From assembly GCA_963820795.1 (NCBI GenBank), contig CAWGBJ010000009.1, forward strand, positions 62,001 to 126,000: 64,000 nt of DNA, read 5' to 3'. How positions within the stretch are numbered: the stretch's first letter is position 1; every line of letters begins with the position of its first letter. Below the pieces are notes generated by a model, which ran no database searches, had not been told where the DNA came from, and saw nothing but the letters and a program-made list of their open reading frames with translations. Source of the DNA: Roseiarcus sp963820795. GTDB taxonomy: Bacteria; Pseudomonadota; Alphaproteobacteria; Rhizobiales; Beijerinckiaceae. Shown here in pieces: positions 46,401 to 54,585 of the stretch. The position numbers and the translations under genes are program-made.

Positions 46401-47904
46401 ATGAGGACATCGCCCTCCGTCGGCGGTAGGGTCCTTAGCGCTCTTCTTGCTGTTGTGGCTCGTCGGCGTCTCGTTCGCTTTCTCTCCGCTGGAGAAGGCA
46501 GCCGCTCAGACCCAACTCCCCGGATACGTTCAGGCCGAAGACGCCTTCATGCGTCTCACGATGAGCGAGTCAAACTGCAAATCCTTCTGACGGCGGCCGG
46601 CTATTGGCCGGCTGTGCCCGACCCGGACTTCAACACGCGCCTGTTCAACGCGATCTTGCGCTTCGAGGTCGACAACGGCTTTGTGCCGCTGGGCATCGTC
46701 AATTCGGCGCAGATGGACCGCCTGACGGCGATCGCCGGACCCTACCTGAACGCGTGGAACTTTCAGGTCGTCAGGCATCCCCTGACCAATAGCTGGATCT
46801 GGGCGCCGATCGGTCTGCCTCTGACGGAGGAAACGACGGCGACCGGCCTCACCTTTTTCAATCGGCCGTTGGGCGTCGTGCTGACTTACGACTACTATTC
46901 CCAATTCACGTTACGCGCCTCGCTCGAGTCCTTGCGCAATAAACTGGAGCGTAGCGGCGCGACGATTTATTATGCCAAGCTCTACCGGAACGAGTTCTTC
47001 GTTTTTTCCTATTCCGACGGGATCACCGACGCCTACGTCCGCTATCATCAGACCGGACGAGGCGGCGTCGGCTTCACGCTCACCTGGGACCACGCCGCGG
47101 ACGGACGCCCATATCGAACGCATCGCGACGTTGATCTCGGGGTCGCTCTGGTCGTCGGAGAGCGGCGCTCCGTTCACCCGTCCGTTTACTGTCAGGATCG
47201 GCGTTTCAGACGGCGCAGCGGCGCCCGGGCCGAGCCCCACGCCGCAGCCCGTTCCGTCCCTTCCCGAACAAGCGGAGCCCCATACGTCGAGTTCCGGCAC
47301 CGGCATTTTCGTGACGAACGATGGCCACCTCATCACCAACGCTCACGTCGTCAAGGATTGCCTGGCTATTCAGGTCGGCGTGAGTCAGGGAACCTTCGAG
47401 GCCGGAAACCTCGTCGCCAAGGACCCGACCAACGATCTGGCGCTCCTGAAGGTGAACGACACTCCGGTGCGCGTAGCAGCGCTCCGCTTCGGCGCGAGGC
47501 AGGGAGAGAACGTCGAAGCGTTCGGCTATCCGTTGAGCCAGGTTCTGGCGACGAGCGGCAATTTCACCACCGGCATCGTGACGGCGCTGGCCGGGATTGG
47601 CGACGACAGCCGCTTCTATCAGATTTCCGCGCCGGTCCAGCCCGGCAACTCCGGTGGTCCGCTCCTCGACGAGAACGGCAACCTCATCGGCGTCGTCTCG
47701 TCGAAGCTGGATTTTCTCGCCGAGATTAAGAATGCCGGCGATATCCCGCAGAACGTGAATTTCGCCATCAAGGCTTCCGTTGTCGCCAACTTCCTTCAGG
47801 ACAACGCCATCAAGTTTGAGATCGGCGAGGCGACGCAACCGATGAAGGGGCCCGACCTGGCGGACGAAGCGAAAGCTCTCAGCGCTTTCATCGTATGTCG
47901 GTGA
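46401..47904 (+). CDS. Trypsin-like serine protease with N-terminal PG-binding-like region (about three frameshifts)
   Basis: After repair: a signal region (FLLLWLVGVSFAF) in a shifted frame, a short peptidoglycan-binding-like segment (VKLQILLTAAGYWPA ... DNGFVPLGIVNSAQMDRL), a middle domain, a Pro/Ser linker and a chymotrypsin-fold protease with His NAHVVKDC, Asp NDLALLKV and Ser QPGNSGGPLLDENG. It resembles exported DegP-like proteases without PDZ. Breaks: near 46430, 46562 and 47095. The last two are well supported because domain sequence continues in another frame. Repaired length is about 500 residues. Probably periplasmic. Confidence 0.75.
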
Positions 47905-47959
47905 CGGCGCCAAACTTGTATCGCCCCAAGAAGTTTGAGCCGCCTAGAGCGGCGCGCGC

Positions 47960-48118
47960 CCCCTTCTCCCATCGGGAGAAGGGACGGGGATGAGGGTCGC
48001 AGGCAGTCGACTCTGGCGGGGCTGATCCGCCTGGCGGATAGGCCCTTCGGCTCGGTCGGCTCATCCGGCAGGCTTCGCTCGCCACCTTCTCCCGAAGGGA
48101 CCCGGAGGGAGAAGGGGT
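47960..48118. repeat. Two intergenic palindromic repeats (copies B and C)
   Basis: At 47960-47998, CCCCTTCTCCCATCGGGAGAAGGG then ACGGGGATGAGGG; at 48060-48118, CTCATCCGGC...CTTCGC...CACCTTCTCCCGAAGG...GGGAGAAGGGG. The second is highly similar to copy A at 210-265. They lie in inverted orientation to one another between the protease gene and the toxin-antitoxin pair. Confidence 0.6.
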
Positions 48119-48234
48119 CGCGCCTTCGCGGGTTCCGCATTCAGGTGACAGTGCGCATTGATCCTCGCCGGTCACCGCGACAGTACACTCACGCGCACGC
48201 TGGCGGGGCGCATGCGGTCGGGCTATTATGAACT

Positions 48235-48531
48235 ATGCGCCGCAGCGAAGTCATCGCGCGATTGAGGGAAGCCGAGCCCGCAATTCGCGCGCGCGGCGCC
48301 CAGGCGCTTTACCTGTTCGGGTCGCATGCCCGGGATGAGGCCGGCCCCGATTCCGATATCGACGTCTTCATAGACAAGGACAGATCGCGTCAGTTCGGCT
48401 TTGACGAGTTCATGGACATCTATTTTCTGTTGCGGGAGCGCTTAGGCGAAAGGGTCGATTACGGCACGCGGGAAGGCCTCAGCCCGGCCTTGCTAGGGGA
48501 GATCGAGCGGGAAGCGATACAGGTTTTTTGA
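48235..48531 (+). CDS. mntA: MNT-type nucleotidyltransferase antitoxin
   Basis: 98 residues, ATG 48235. The minimal nucleotidyltransferase motif GSX10DXD reads GSHARDEAGPDSDIDVFID. MntA antitoxins AMPylate the HepT toxin. The gene overlaps the next (HepT-like) by one base (TGATG), the normal organisation of MNT/HEPN toxin-antitoxin pairs. Confidence 0.92.
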   Translation: MRRSEVIARLREAEPAIRARGAQALYLFGSHARDEAGPDSDIDVFIDKDRSRQFGFDEFMDIYFLLRERLGERVDYGTREGLSPALLGEIEREAIQVF

Positions 48532-48894
48532 TGATCGCCCGCTCGCCGCGCGTGTGGCTGATCGATATTCGGGAAGAGATCGCGGGCATCCAAGGTCTCA
48601 CGAAGGACGCCGACCTTGGCGCGTTTTCCGCGAGTTGGGGAATGAAGCGCGCGGTCGAGCACGCGCTCCTCATCATCGCCGAAGCCGCAAAACACTTGCC
48701 CCGGTCCATGAAGAGCGCACGGCAGGAGGTTCCGAGGTCAAAAATCCACGGGCTCGGTAACTTGTTGCGCCACGAATCGTCACGTCGATCCAGAGGTATT
48801 GTGGTCGATCGTGACCGACCAACTGGACCAACTCGACAATGCGGCTGCGGCGCTGCTTGAAAATCTCGATGAGGCGGGGAGCAAAAACGTGTAG
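48531..48894 (+). CDS. hepT: HEPN (HepT-like) toxin, one frameshift
   Basis: ATG 48531. Helical HEPN-domain protein: VWLIDIREEIAGIQGL, MKRAVEHALLIIAEAAKHLP and SKIHGLGNLLRHE, followed after one extra base near 48777 by RHVDPEVLWSIVTDQLDQL, ending at TAG 48892-48894, about 120 residues. The RNase HEPN motif (R-X4-6-H) corresponds to the LLRHE...RH area; one residue (probably Tyr) may be missing at the break. Partner of mntA. Confidence 0.8.
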
Positions 48895-48967
48895 CGGAGC
48901 CCGAAGGATTTATGGGCACGCTCCGCTTCGACCCCGGACGCGCCTCGCCGACGAGGAAGTTTTTCCC

Positions 48968-49081
48968 ATGCAAGAGACTGTGATCGCTGAATATGCGCGG
49001 CAGCTCATGGAGACGCATGGCTCGGACGGTGCGTCCGCTGCCACCCGCGGAACCGCCCGCCCGTCGCCAACTCCGCCTTAG
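48968..49081 (+). other. Possible small gene or truncated remnant
   Basis: A 37-codon frame starting MQETVIAEYARQLMETHG and then becoming Thr/Ala/Pro-rich. Its start resembles small alphaproteobacterial proteins with an IAxYARxLxEAHG opening, which are usually longer; a frameshift or decay may cut it. There is no clear ribosome site. Confidence 0.3.
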
Positions 49082-49092
49082 GCGATCCTGCC

Positions 49093-50467
49093 CTAAAACG
49101 CCGGAGCCGCCGCGCGGAGGAGGGCGTCCAGATCGAGCCTGGCGAGCGCCCGGGCGGGAACGCCGTCGATCAGGTCGGAAAAGAGCGCCCGCTTTTCCTC
49201 GATGATTCTGGCGACGCGCTCCTCGACCGTATCCGAGCAAAGATAGGCGAAGACTTCGACCGGTTGGGTCTGGCCGATGCGATGGACTCTGTCCTCGGCC
49301 TGGGTTTCGACCGCCGGGTTCCACCACCGATCGAAATGGATGACGCGGGAGGCCGCGGTCAGGTTCAATCCGGTCCCTCCCGCCCGGAGGGAAAGAACCA
49401 TCACGCGACGTGACCGATCGCGTTCGAAGGCGTCGAATGCGGCGCTGCGGGCCGGCTGATCCATGCCGCCGGCGATGACCAGCGGCCGGAAGGTCTGCAA
49501 CTCCGCAGCGATTCGGCGCACGCCGAACGGCACTGCGACGAATTGCGAGAAGACGAGCGCTTTCGCGTCGGACGCCCCGAACTGTTCAAGCCGAGGGCGC
49601 AGATCGTCAAGCTTGGCCGAGTCTCCCGTCTCAGGACAAAAATTGCAAATCTGCTTCAGACGGAGAATGAGTTCGAGCACATGCGATATTCGCAACTCCC
49701 GTCCCAGCGAACGCAACCAGACGGTTCCCTTCTCCTCGGCCTTTCGGTAGGCGGCGCGCTGGGCCGCGGCGAGGTCGAGAGCAATGACCGAAGCGAACTT
49801 GGGCGGCAGATCGTCAAGGACCTCGGCCCGACGACGGCGCAGTTGCACCCGACCCATCAGCCCGCGAAGACCGACGCCCATGGCGCTGGGATCAAATTCG
49901 CCCGGCGCGGCGAAATCGAGAACGGAAAGCAGATCGTCAAGACGGTTCTCGAGCGGCGTTCCGGTCAACGCCCAGGAGCGCGACCGCGCGAGCGACTTGA
50001 CGACAGCGGCGACAGCGGAATTGGCGTTCTTGATGCGTTGGGCCTCATCAATCACGACGACGTCCCACGGGCGGCCGGCCGCCGACGGTCCGCCGAGATC
50101 CGCCCGGACGGACTCGAAACTCGACACGCAGAGCGTCGCGTCGGCGCGCCAGGCGGCCTTCCGTTGGTCTTTTGAGCCAACCGCGGTGGAAACCAGGAGC
50201 TCGGGAGCCCAAACGCGGATTTGCCGCCGCCACTGCGCGACCAGATTGACGGGACAGACGATCAGCGCGCGCTCGATCTCCCGGCGCGCCGCAAAGGATG
50301 CGCAGGCCCGCGACCGCCTGGATCGTCTTGCCCAGACCCATTTCATCGGCGAGCAGGACCGAGCGGTTGCTTAGAAGCCTTTCAATTCCCTCCTTCTGAT
50401 AGCGGAAGAGCGGATAGGGCCAGTTGAGGCCGAACGCCTCGTTCGACGCCTCTTCCGGCGCCGCCAC
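49093..50467 (-). CDS. SNF2-family DNA helicase/translocase (one frameshift)
   Basis: A SNF2 (SF2) ATPase of about 457 residues when repaired. The GTG start 50467 follows the upstream gene's stop by a few bases with AGGAG nine bases before. Motif I is LLADEMGLGKTIQAVAG; DEAQ is in VVVIDEAQRIKN; later ALTGTPLENRLDDLLSVLDF, ALVFSQFVAV, GGTGLNLTAAS, DRWWNPAVETQAEDRVHRIGQ. One extra base near 50297 interrupts the frame soon after motif I. It is the last gene of a four-gene operon with two ATPases of the BREX DUF2791 kind. It presumably remodels or moves along DNA for that system. Confidence 0.85.
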
Positions 50468-50473
50468 CCGGAC

Positions 50474-51733
50474 CTACTCCTGGTCGACGTCGGGCGCGGA
50501 GGAAGCTTGTTGCAATTCCGCGCTCTCGCTGTAGTCGGTGCGAATCGTTCGGGCCTCGGTGGTCGTTCGTTCGCCGTAGAGGCGCTCGATATCCCATTCG
50601 GTGATCCAGGACTTGATGTATTGGCGCATCGACTTTCCTGCCAGGCGCTCGCCGATCGCGAGGCCGGAAGGACGCCACTGGTAGGCATCGTAATAGAGAT
50701 CGGCGATACGGCTTTGGGCGGCGCCCAGGGCGGACTCGTCGGGCGGGACAAGCCGAACGCCGCGCAAGCGTCGCAATTGCTCCATGCACCGCTTGGCCAA
50801 GTCGGCTTGGCGGGCCAGTCCCTTCCTTTCCAGCGCCTGGGGAATCAGCTCCTCGTCCCGCCGATTATCGAACATCTCCGCGACGAAATCGTCGGTGAAT
50901 GCGGCGGTCGTGGCAATGCCCGGCAAGCCGTCCAGATCGTCCCAGCCAAGCCAACGCGCCAACTCGGCGTAGCTCCTGCCGCGTTGCAACGTCGAATAGC
51001 GGCCAATGAGTTCGACCTCATCCAGAAGAACGCACCAGCCGGCAAGGCCGACCGAAGACAGGAGACGGGGCGCGAATCGCAGCCGCTGGCGAGCGAGCTC
51101 GGCTTCCCGGGTCGGCTTGATGTCGAACAACTTGGCCGCGCCATGCTCGCGCAGCCAGGACTTCGCCACCGCGGCGTTGAGCCTGCCGCCGCCGAAGAAT
51201 CGAGGAATGCGCGCATGGTCTTCGGGGCCGAGGTGCGGCAGCAGCCAAAGCAAGGCGGCGAACACGGCGGACAGCGACCCCGAGCGCGCTTCGTCCGTCG
51301 CCCATGTCTCGAGGCGGTCGTATGGCTCCGTCTGGGGCTTCAGTCGTGAGAGCGCGACGGTCATCACATCGTCGTTCGCGCCGGGAACCTCCGCAACCCG
51401 AACCGCCGCGGCGAACAGCCGGGCAGGATCAAACATCGGCGTTTCCTTGCTGACCGGCACGAGGCTGACGACGAAATTCCGTTCCAGGGCAAGCTCGCGC
51501 ATGTAGCCGAGCAGATGCGATTTGCCTGCGCCAAAACTGCCCCAAACGAGATTTCCCTCGGCTTGCCGACCCTGCTCGAGGCTGTGAGCGCAGCGCCCGA
51601 GCAAGTCGAGAAAGGAATTGACCAAGACGCCGTCCCGTTCCCCCAGAAGGCGGATCGCCGCGCGGTTGGGAACCCCGGCGCGCAGAGCTTCAATCGCGCC
51701 GCGCGCTTCGACGGGTGGATGATCGCCCATCAT
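50474..51733 (-). CDS. BrxD-like ATP-binding protein (DUF2791)
   Basis: 419 residues. Walker A WGSFGAGKSHLLGYMRELA; ISKETPMFD-like VSKETPMFDPARLF; Walker B region AGWCVLLDEVELIGRYSTLQRGRSYAELARWLG; conserved C-terminal MRQYIKSWITEWDIERLYG. These agree with BREX-associated BrxD (DUF2791) proteins as I remember them. ATG 51733 or 51730 overlaps the stop of the preceding gene (ATGA), so translation is coupled. In BREX types, BrxD occurs with a helicase; here the helicase is SNF2-type and no PglZ, PglX or BrxC is present. Intact frame. Confidence 0.87.
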   Translation of the reverse strand: MMGDHPPVEARGAIEALRAGVPNRAAIRLLGERDGVLVNSFLDLLGRCAHSLEQGRQAEGNLVWGSFGAGKSHLLGYMRELALERNFVVSLVPVSKETPMFDPARLFAAAVRVAEVPGANDDVMTVALSRLKPQTEPYDRLETWATDEARSGSLSAVFAALLWLLPHLGPEDHARIPRFFGGGRLNAAVAKSWLREHGAAKLFDIKPTREAELARQRLRFAPRLLSSVGLAGWCVLLDEVELIGRYSTLQRGRSYAELARWLGWDDLDGLPGIATTAAFTDDFVAEMFDNRRDEELIPQALERKGLARQADLAKRCMEQLRRLRGVRLVPPDESALGAAQSRIADLYYDAYQWRPSGLAIGERLAGKSMRQYIKSWITEWDIERLYGERTTTEARTIRTDYSESAELQQASSAPDVDQE

Positions 51734-52704
51734 GCCGCCTCGGTCGTCGGATGTCGGCCCGAATGCAACCGGACGAGGGCCGCGAGCGGGTTATCCCTTC
51801 CCGCCGCGCGGACATCGTCCCACACCCGCATCTTGAGCGCGGCGTAGGCGTTGAGCGATCGTTTGGGGTCGAGGCCGGTCAGCGCTTCGTCCGCCAGGAC
51901 GACGACCAGTAGGCCCTCGAATGTTTCGGCGTCGTCGATGAGTTGGCGCAGCACCTCGAAGGCGTCGATCACCGCCGCCGGGGTGTACCGCAGCCCCTCG
52001 CCGAGAGCCGTCCCGGCGCGTAAGACCCGGCGAATGTCGAGCGTGACGCAAATCCCCTTGCGTCCGCAGAGCCGCAGCCAACGGCACAGCGAGCGGAGCA
52101 TCGCCCGTCCATTGTGCCTGGTGATTTTGGCGGTGATGTAGGTTTGGCGGAGAGCGCCGATTGCCCGCAATTCGCCGCGCAGCCATTCGAGAACCGGCGT
52201 CGTGACGCCTTTGTCCGTCTCGTCCGGCTCGAGCCGTGTTCGGCAGAGCGTGGCCATCGCGATCCGAAAGTCCTGGCTCATCGAACGATCCCGCATGATT
52301 TCGTCGGTCAGCCAACGGTTCAAGTCGTGACGGAAAAACCGCTCATCGATCTCATTGCAGGCCGCGACATCCTGGAACGTAACGACGCCGCCGGGGCGGG
52401 GCCATCGGTAGCCCTGCTTGATCACCAGGGCCTCGACGAAAGCTTGAGCCATGGCTGGCCAGTCGAGACTGCGCGAGATGGCGAAGAAGATGTCCTGGAC
52501 CATGTGAAGCTTGGTCTCAGACGCATCGATCCGGCAGGACGCCACCCCATGTTGTTCCGCAAGTGCGACCAGGCGCGATCGAACCTCGTCGAGTTGTTCG
52601 GCGTCGGCTTCGACGAATTTCACTGCGCTGCCGCCGCCGCTGATGAATTGGCGGAGATATTCGCGGTCGATCAGGTCGAGCCAGGCTTCCGCCGTGATCC
52701 CCAT
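51730..52704 (-). CDS. Degenerate ATPase-like protein related to BREX ATP-binding proteins
   Basis: 324 residues, ATG 52704, one base after the stop of the upstream gene. The opening YLRQFISGGGSAVKFVEADAEQL and ASCRIDASETKLHMVQDIFFAISRSLDW are like BREX system ATP-binding proteins in which the P-loop has decayed: at the Walker A position there is SGGGSAVKF, no GKS. Downstream are DFRIAMATLC, KGICVTLDIRRVLRAG (Walker-B-like) and FEVLRQLIDDAE, VVVLADEALTGLDPKRS. I believe it is a structural paralogue of the BrxD-like protein. It is translationally coupled to it. Confidence 0.7.
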   Translation of the reverse strand: MGITAEAWLDLIDREYLRQFISGGGSAVKFVEADAEQLDEVRSRLVALAEQHGVASCRIDASETKLHMVQDIFFAISRSLDWPAMAQAFVEALVIKQGYRWPRPGGVVTFQDVAACNEIDERFFRHDLNRWLTDEIMRDRSMSQDFRIAMATLCRTRLEPDETDKGVTTPVLEWLRGELRAIGALRQTYITAKITRHNGRAMLRSLCRWLRLCGRKGICVTLDIRRVLRAGTALGEGLRYTPAAVIDAFEVLRQLIDDAETFEGLLVVVLADEALTGLDPKRSLNAYAALKMRVWDDVRAAGRDNPLAALVRLHSGRHPTTEAA

Positions 52705-52705
52705 C

Positions 52706-53482
52706 TCACTCTCCCGGGACGAAGCGGATGCCGTAATAGATCCGTTCGGCTCCCTGTTCGTCGTAGACGATCAGCGGCTTGATGCCCTTCGTGGTGGTTC
52801 CGCGCGGGAATTCAAAACGCTCTCCGCTCCGCGCACGCAGATCCGGACGGCGGTCCAGAAGCAAGAGATCGCGGGCGAATTCCTCTTGCGGATAGTCGGA
52901 ACCCGGCAGCAGCGTAACGGTCTCATGAATGTCGATCAGCGCGACAACTCGGCCCGGATCGGTTCCATTCCACTCGCGCCCGACGAGTCGCCGATAGGCG
53001 CGCCAGATGAGATCGAGAAACGCCTGCTCCCGGAACCGCTGAGGCCTTTTCTGAGCCTTCGCCAAAAGTCGGACGAGCTCACGCGGCCGAATGGCGCGCT
53101 CGATCTTCCGACCGATGCGGACAGCCGACTGGTTGGCCTCGATACGCATGAGCACGGGAAAGCAATAGATGCGGCCATTCCTTTCGAACATGTCCAGTTT
53201 CTGTTCGGCGGCCGCCGTTTTCAGGTCCGCCAGGAAACGGCCGTCAGCGAAATAGGCCGATGCGTCGAAGCGCCACGCGTCGGAAAGATCGCGCGTCGCG
53301 GCTTGGGCATCCGCGAGCCGATCATCGAGGCCGCCCAGGCCCTTGCCGATCTCGGATATTTGCCCGATCCGGGCGGCCCGTCGCACTTGCTTCAGGCCGC
53401 TGACCAGACCCTCGGCTGCCTTCTGCGCCTTTTCCAGTTTTGCATCGAGCGAGTTCAGCTCCTCTTCGAACTCTGAAGCCAT
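52706..53482 (-). CDS. Unidentified coiled-coil protein, first gene of the BrxD-helicase operon
   Basis: 258 residues, ATG 53482 with GAGGAT upstream. The first 75 residues are heptad-like and Glu/Leu/Asp-rich, a likely coiled coil (FEEELNSLDAKLEKAQKAAE); the middle holds FPVLMRIEANQSAVRIGRKIERAIRP and the end a beta-rich region (ERFEFPRGTTTKGIKPLIVYDEQGAERIYYGIRF). I do not recognise the family. It stands at the head of four tightly spaced genes, so it is expected to work with the two ATPases and the helicase. Confidence 0.75.
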   Translation of the reverse strand: MASEFEEELNSLDAKLEKAQKAAEGLVSGLKQVRRAARIGQISEIGKGLGGLDDRLADAQAATRDLSDAWRFDASAYFADGRFLADLKTAAAEQKLDMFERNGRIYCFPVLMRIEANQSAVRIGRKIERAIRPRELVRLLAKAQKRPQRFREQAFLDLIWRAYRRLVGREWNGTDPGRVVALIDIHETVTLLPGSDYPQEEFARDLLLLDRRPDLRARSGERFEFPRGTTTKGIKPLIVYDEQGAERIYYGIRFVPGE

Positions 53483-53801
53483 CCCCGATCCTCGCTTTAC
53501 AGCTTGACTGCCCGCCGGTTTCTAACATCAGCCTTGCACCGGGCCAAACCCGCGTTTTCGCCGATTGCGGCGAGAGTGCAGCCTCGCGGCTTGTGTAAGT
53601 CAACTGCACTGTCACCGTCCGCGTGTCGCGGCGTGCGGTCGCCGCGTGCGCCAGGCTTACGCCATGCTGGCTGGGCGACGCTCACGATGACCATCTTCTG
53701 CTCTGACGCGGTCATAGCGTCCTCCGGTCCGTATCACGGTTGCAGGGATGGCCAGCGGCCAACTCAGTGACGGTGAAAGCCAACGCCCGGACCGCCGCGC
53801 A
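53483..53801. other. Promoter-containing spacer upstream of the BrxD-helicase operon
   Basis: About 320 bases. Open frames on both strands are short and show no domain. The operon promoter (minus) should lie at the left side, the end of the VOC gene at the right. No obvious repeat or terminator. Confidence 0.4.
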
Positions 53802-54260
53802 TCAGTCCTGCGCGACCGCCATGCCCTTCTCGGCCAGTTCTTTCCTGGCGCGCTCGTTCTTGGCGAGGCGGGTGAGGCCCATCCCGCGCAGCACGTTAGG
53901 GGCCTTGGTGAACTGGACGTTGTCGTAGCCGACGATCTCGACGCGATTGCCCCAGGGATCGCGAAAATCAAGGAAGGGTCCATCGGTCAGGGCGACTCCT
54001 GCGGCGTCGAGCGCCTTGCGGGCCGCCTCCTTGTCATCGACCACGAGGCCGAAATGGCGGCCGTCGTCCGCCGCTTGCGTACGGCCCTTCTGCAAGGCGA
54101 TGAACTGGTCGCCCAGGTCGATGAAGGCCATGGCGTCGGTCTTGCCGCGCAGATCGAAGGCGAAGAGACGGCCGTAGAACGCCAGCGCTTCGTCGATGTC
54201 CCCGACCTCCAATGCGATGTGGTTGAGGCCGACGGCGCGCGGCCTTGTGGATTCAGTCAC
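53802..54260 (-). CDS. VOC (glyoxalase/bleomycin-resistance) family protein
   Basis: 152 residues, GTG 54260 with GAGGAT five bases upstream. One vicinal-oxygen-chelate fold: GLNHIALEVGDIDEALAFYGRLFAFDLRG, AFIDLGDQFIALQ, HFGLVVDDKEAARKALDAAG and DPWGNRVEIVGYDNVQF, with His and Glu as likely metal ligands. Substrate unknown. Confidence 0.88.
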   Translation of the reverse strand: MTESTRPRAVGLNHIALEVGDIDEALAFYGRLFAFDLRGKTDAMAFIDLGDQFIALQKGRTQAADDGRHFGLVVDDKEAARKALDAAGVALTDGPFLDFRDPWGNRVEIVGYDNVQFTKAPNVLRGMGLTRLAKNERARKELAEKGMAVAQD

Positions 54261-54585
54261 CGGATCCTCCTCGTTCAGCCCGAGAATCAGGTGGGTAGAG
54301 CCTGCCCAGGACGCAAGCGCGACGGACCGCGTTGCCGCCTAGCGGGGGCTCGATCGTCACATTCTTCCCCGCCGAGCAACGCTGAACAGGTGAGGCTGGC
54401 CCTGCCTCCGGTAAGAAGCCGCAGGCGCTGATGCCTCGGCTCTCGACGAGCCGCCGTTTCCATCTCGGGCCGCCCGGCATTCCCTGAGGCGCTACAAATG
54501 GAGCGGCAGGCCAGCGGCGTGAGCCGGCCTGCCGCTGGGTCTGGCGATCGCCTCCCGGCTCCCCCCGCCAGACCCGCCGCTCGCA
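54261..54585. other. Spacer between DegP and VOC genes
   Basis: About 325 bases with no gene seen. A terminator-like hairpin at 54502-54536 lies on the DegP side. Short open frames overlap one another and are Arg/Ala-rich. Confidence 0.4.
54502..54536 (-). terminator. Terminator-like hairpin downstream of degP
   Basis: AGCGGCAGGCC and GGCCTGCCGCT are 11-bp perfect arms with a 13-base loop. On the minus strand this is about 50 bases after the DegP stop. There is no clear U-run, so it may act in RNA stability instead. Confidence 0.5.
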
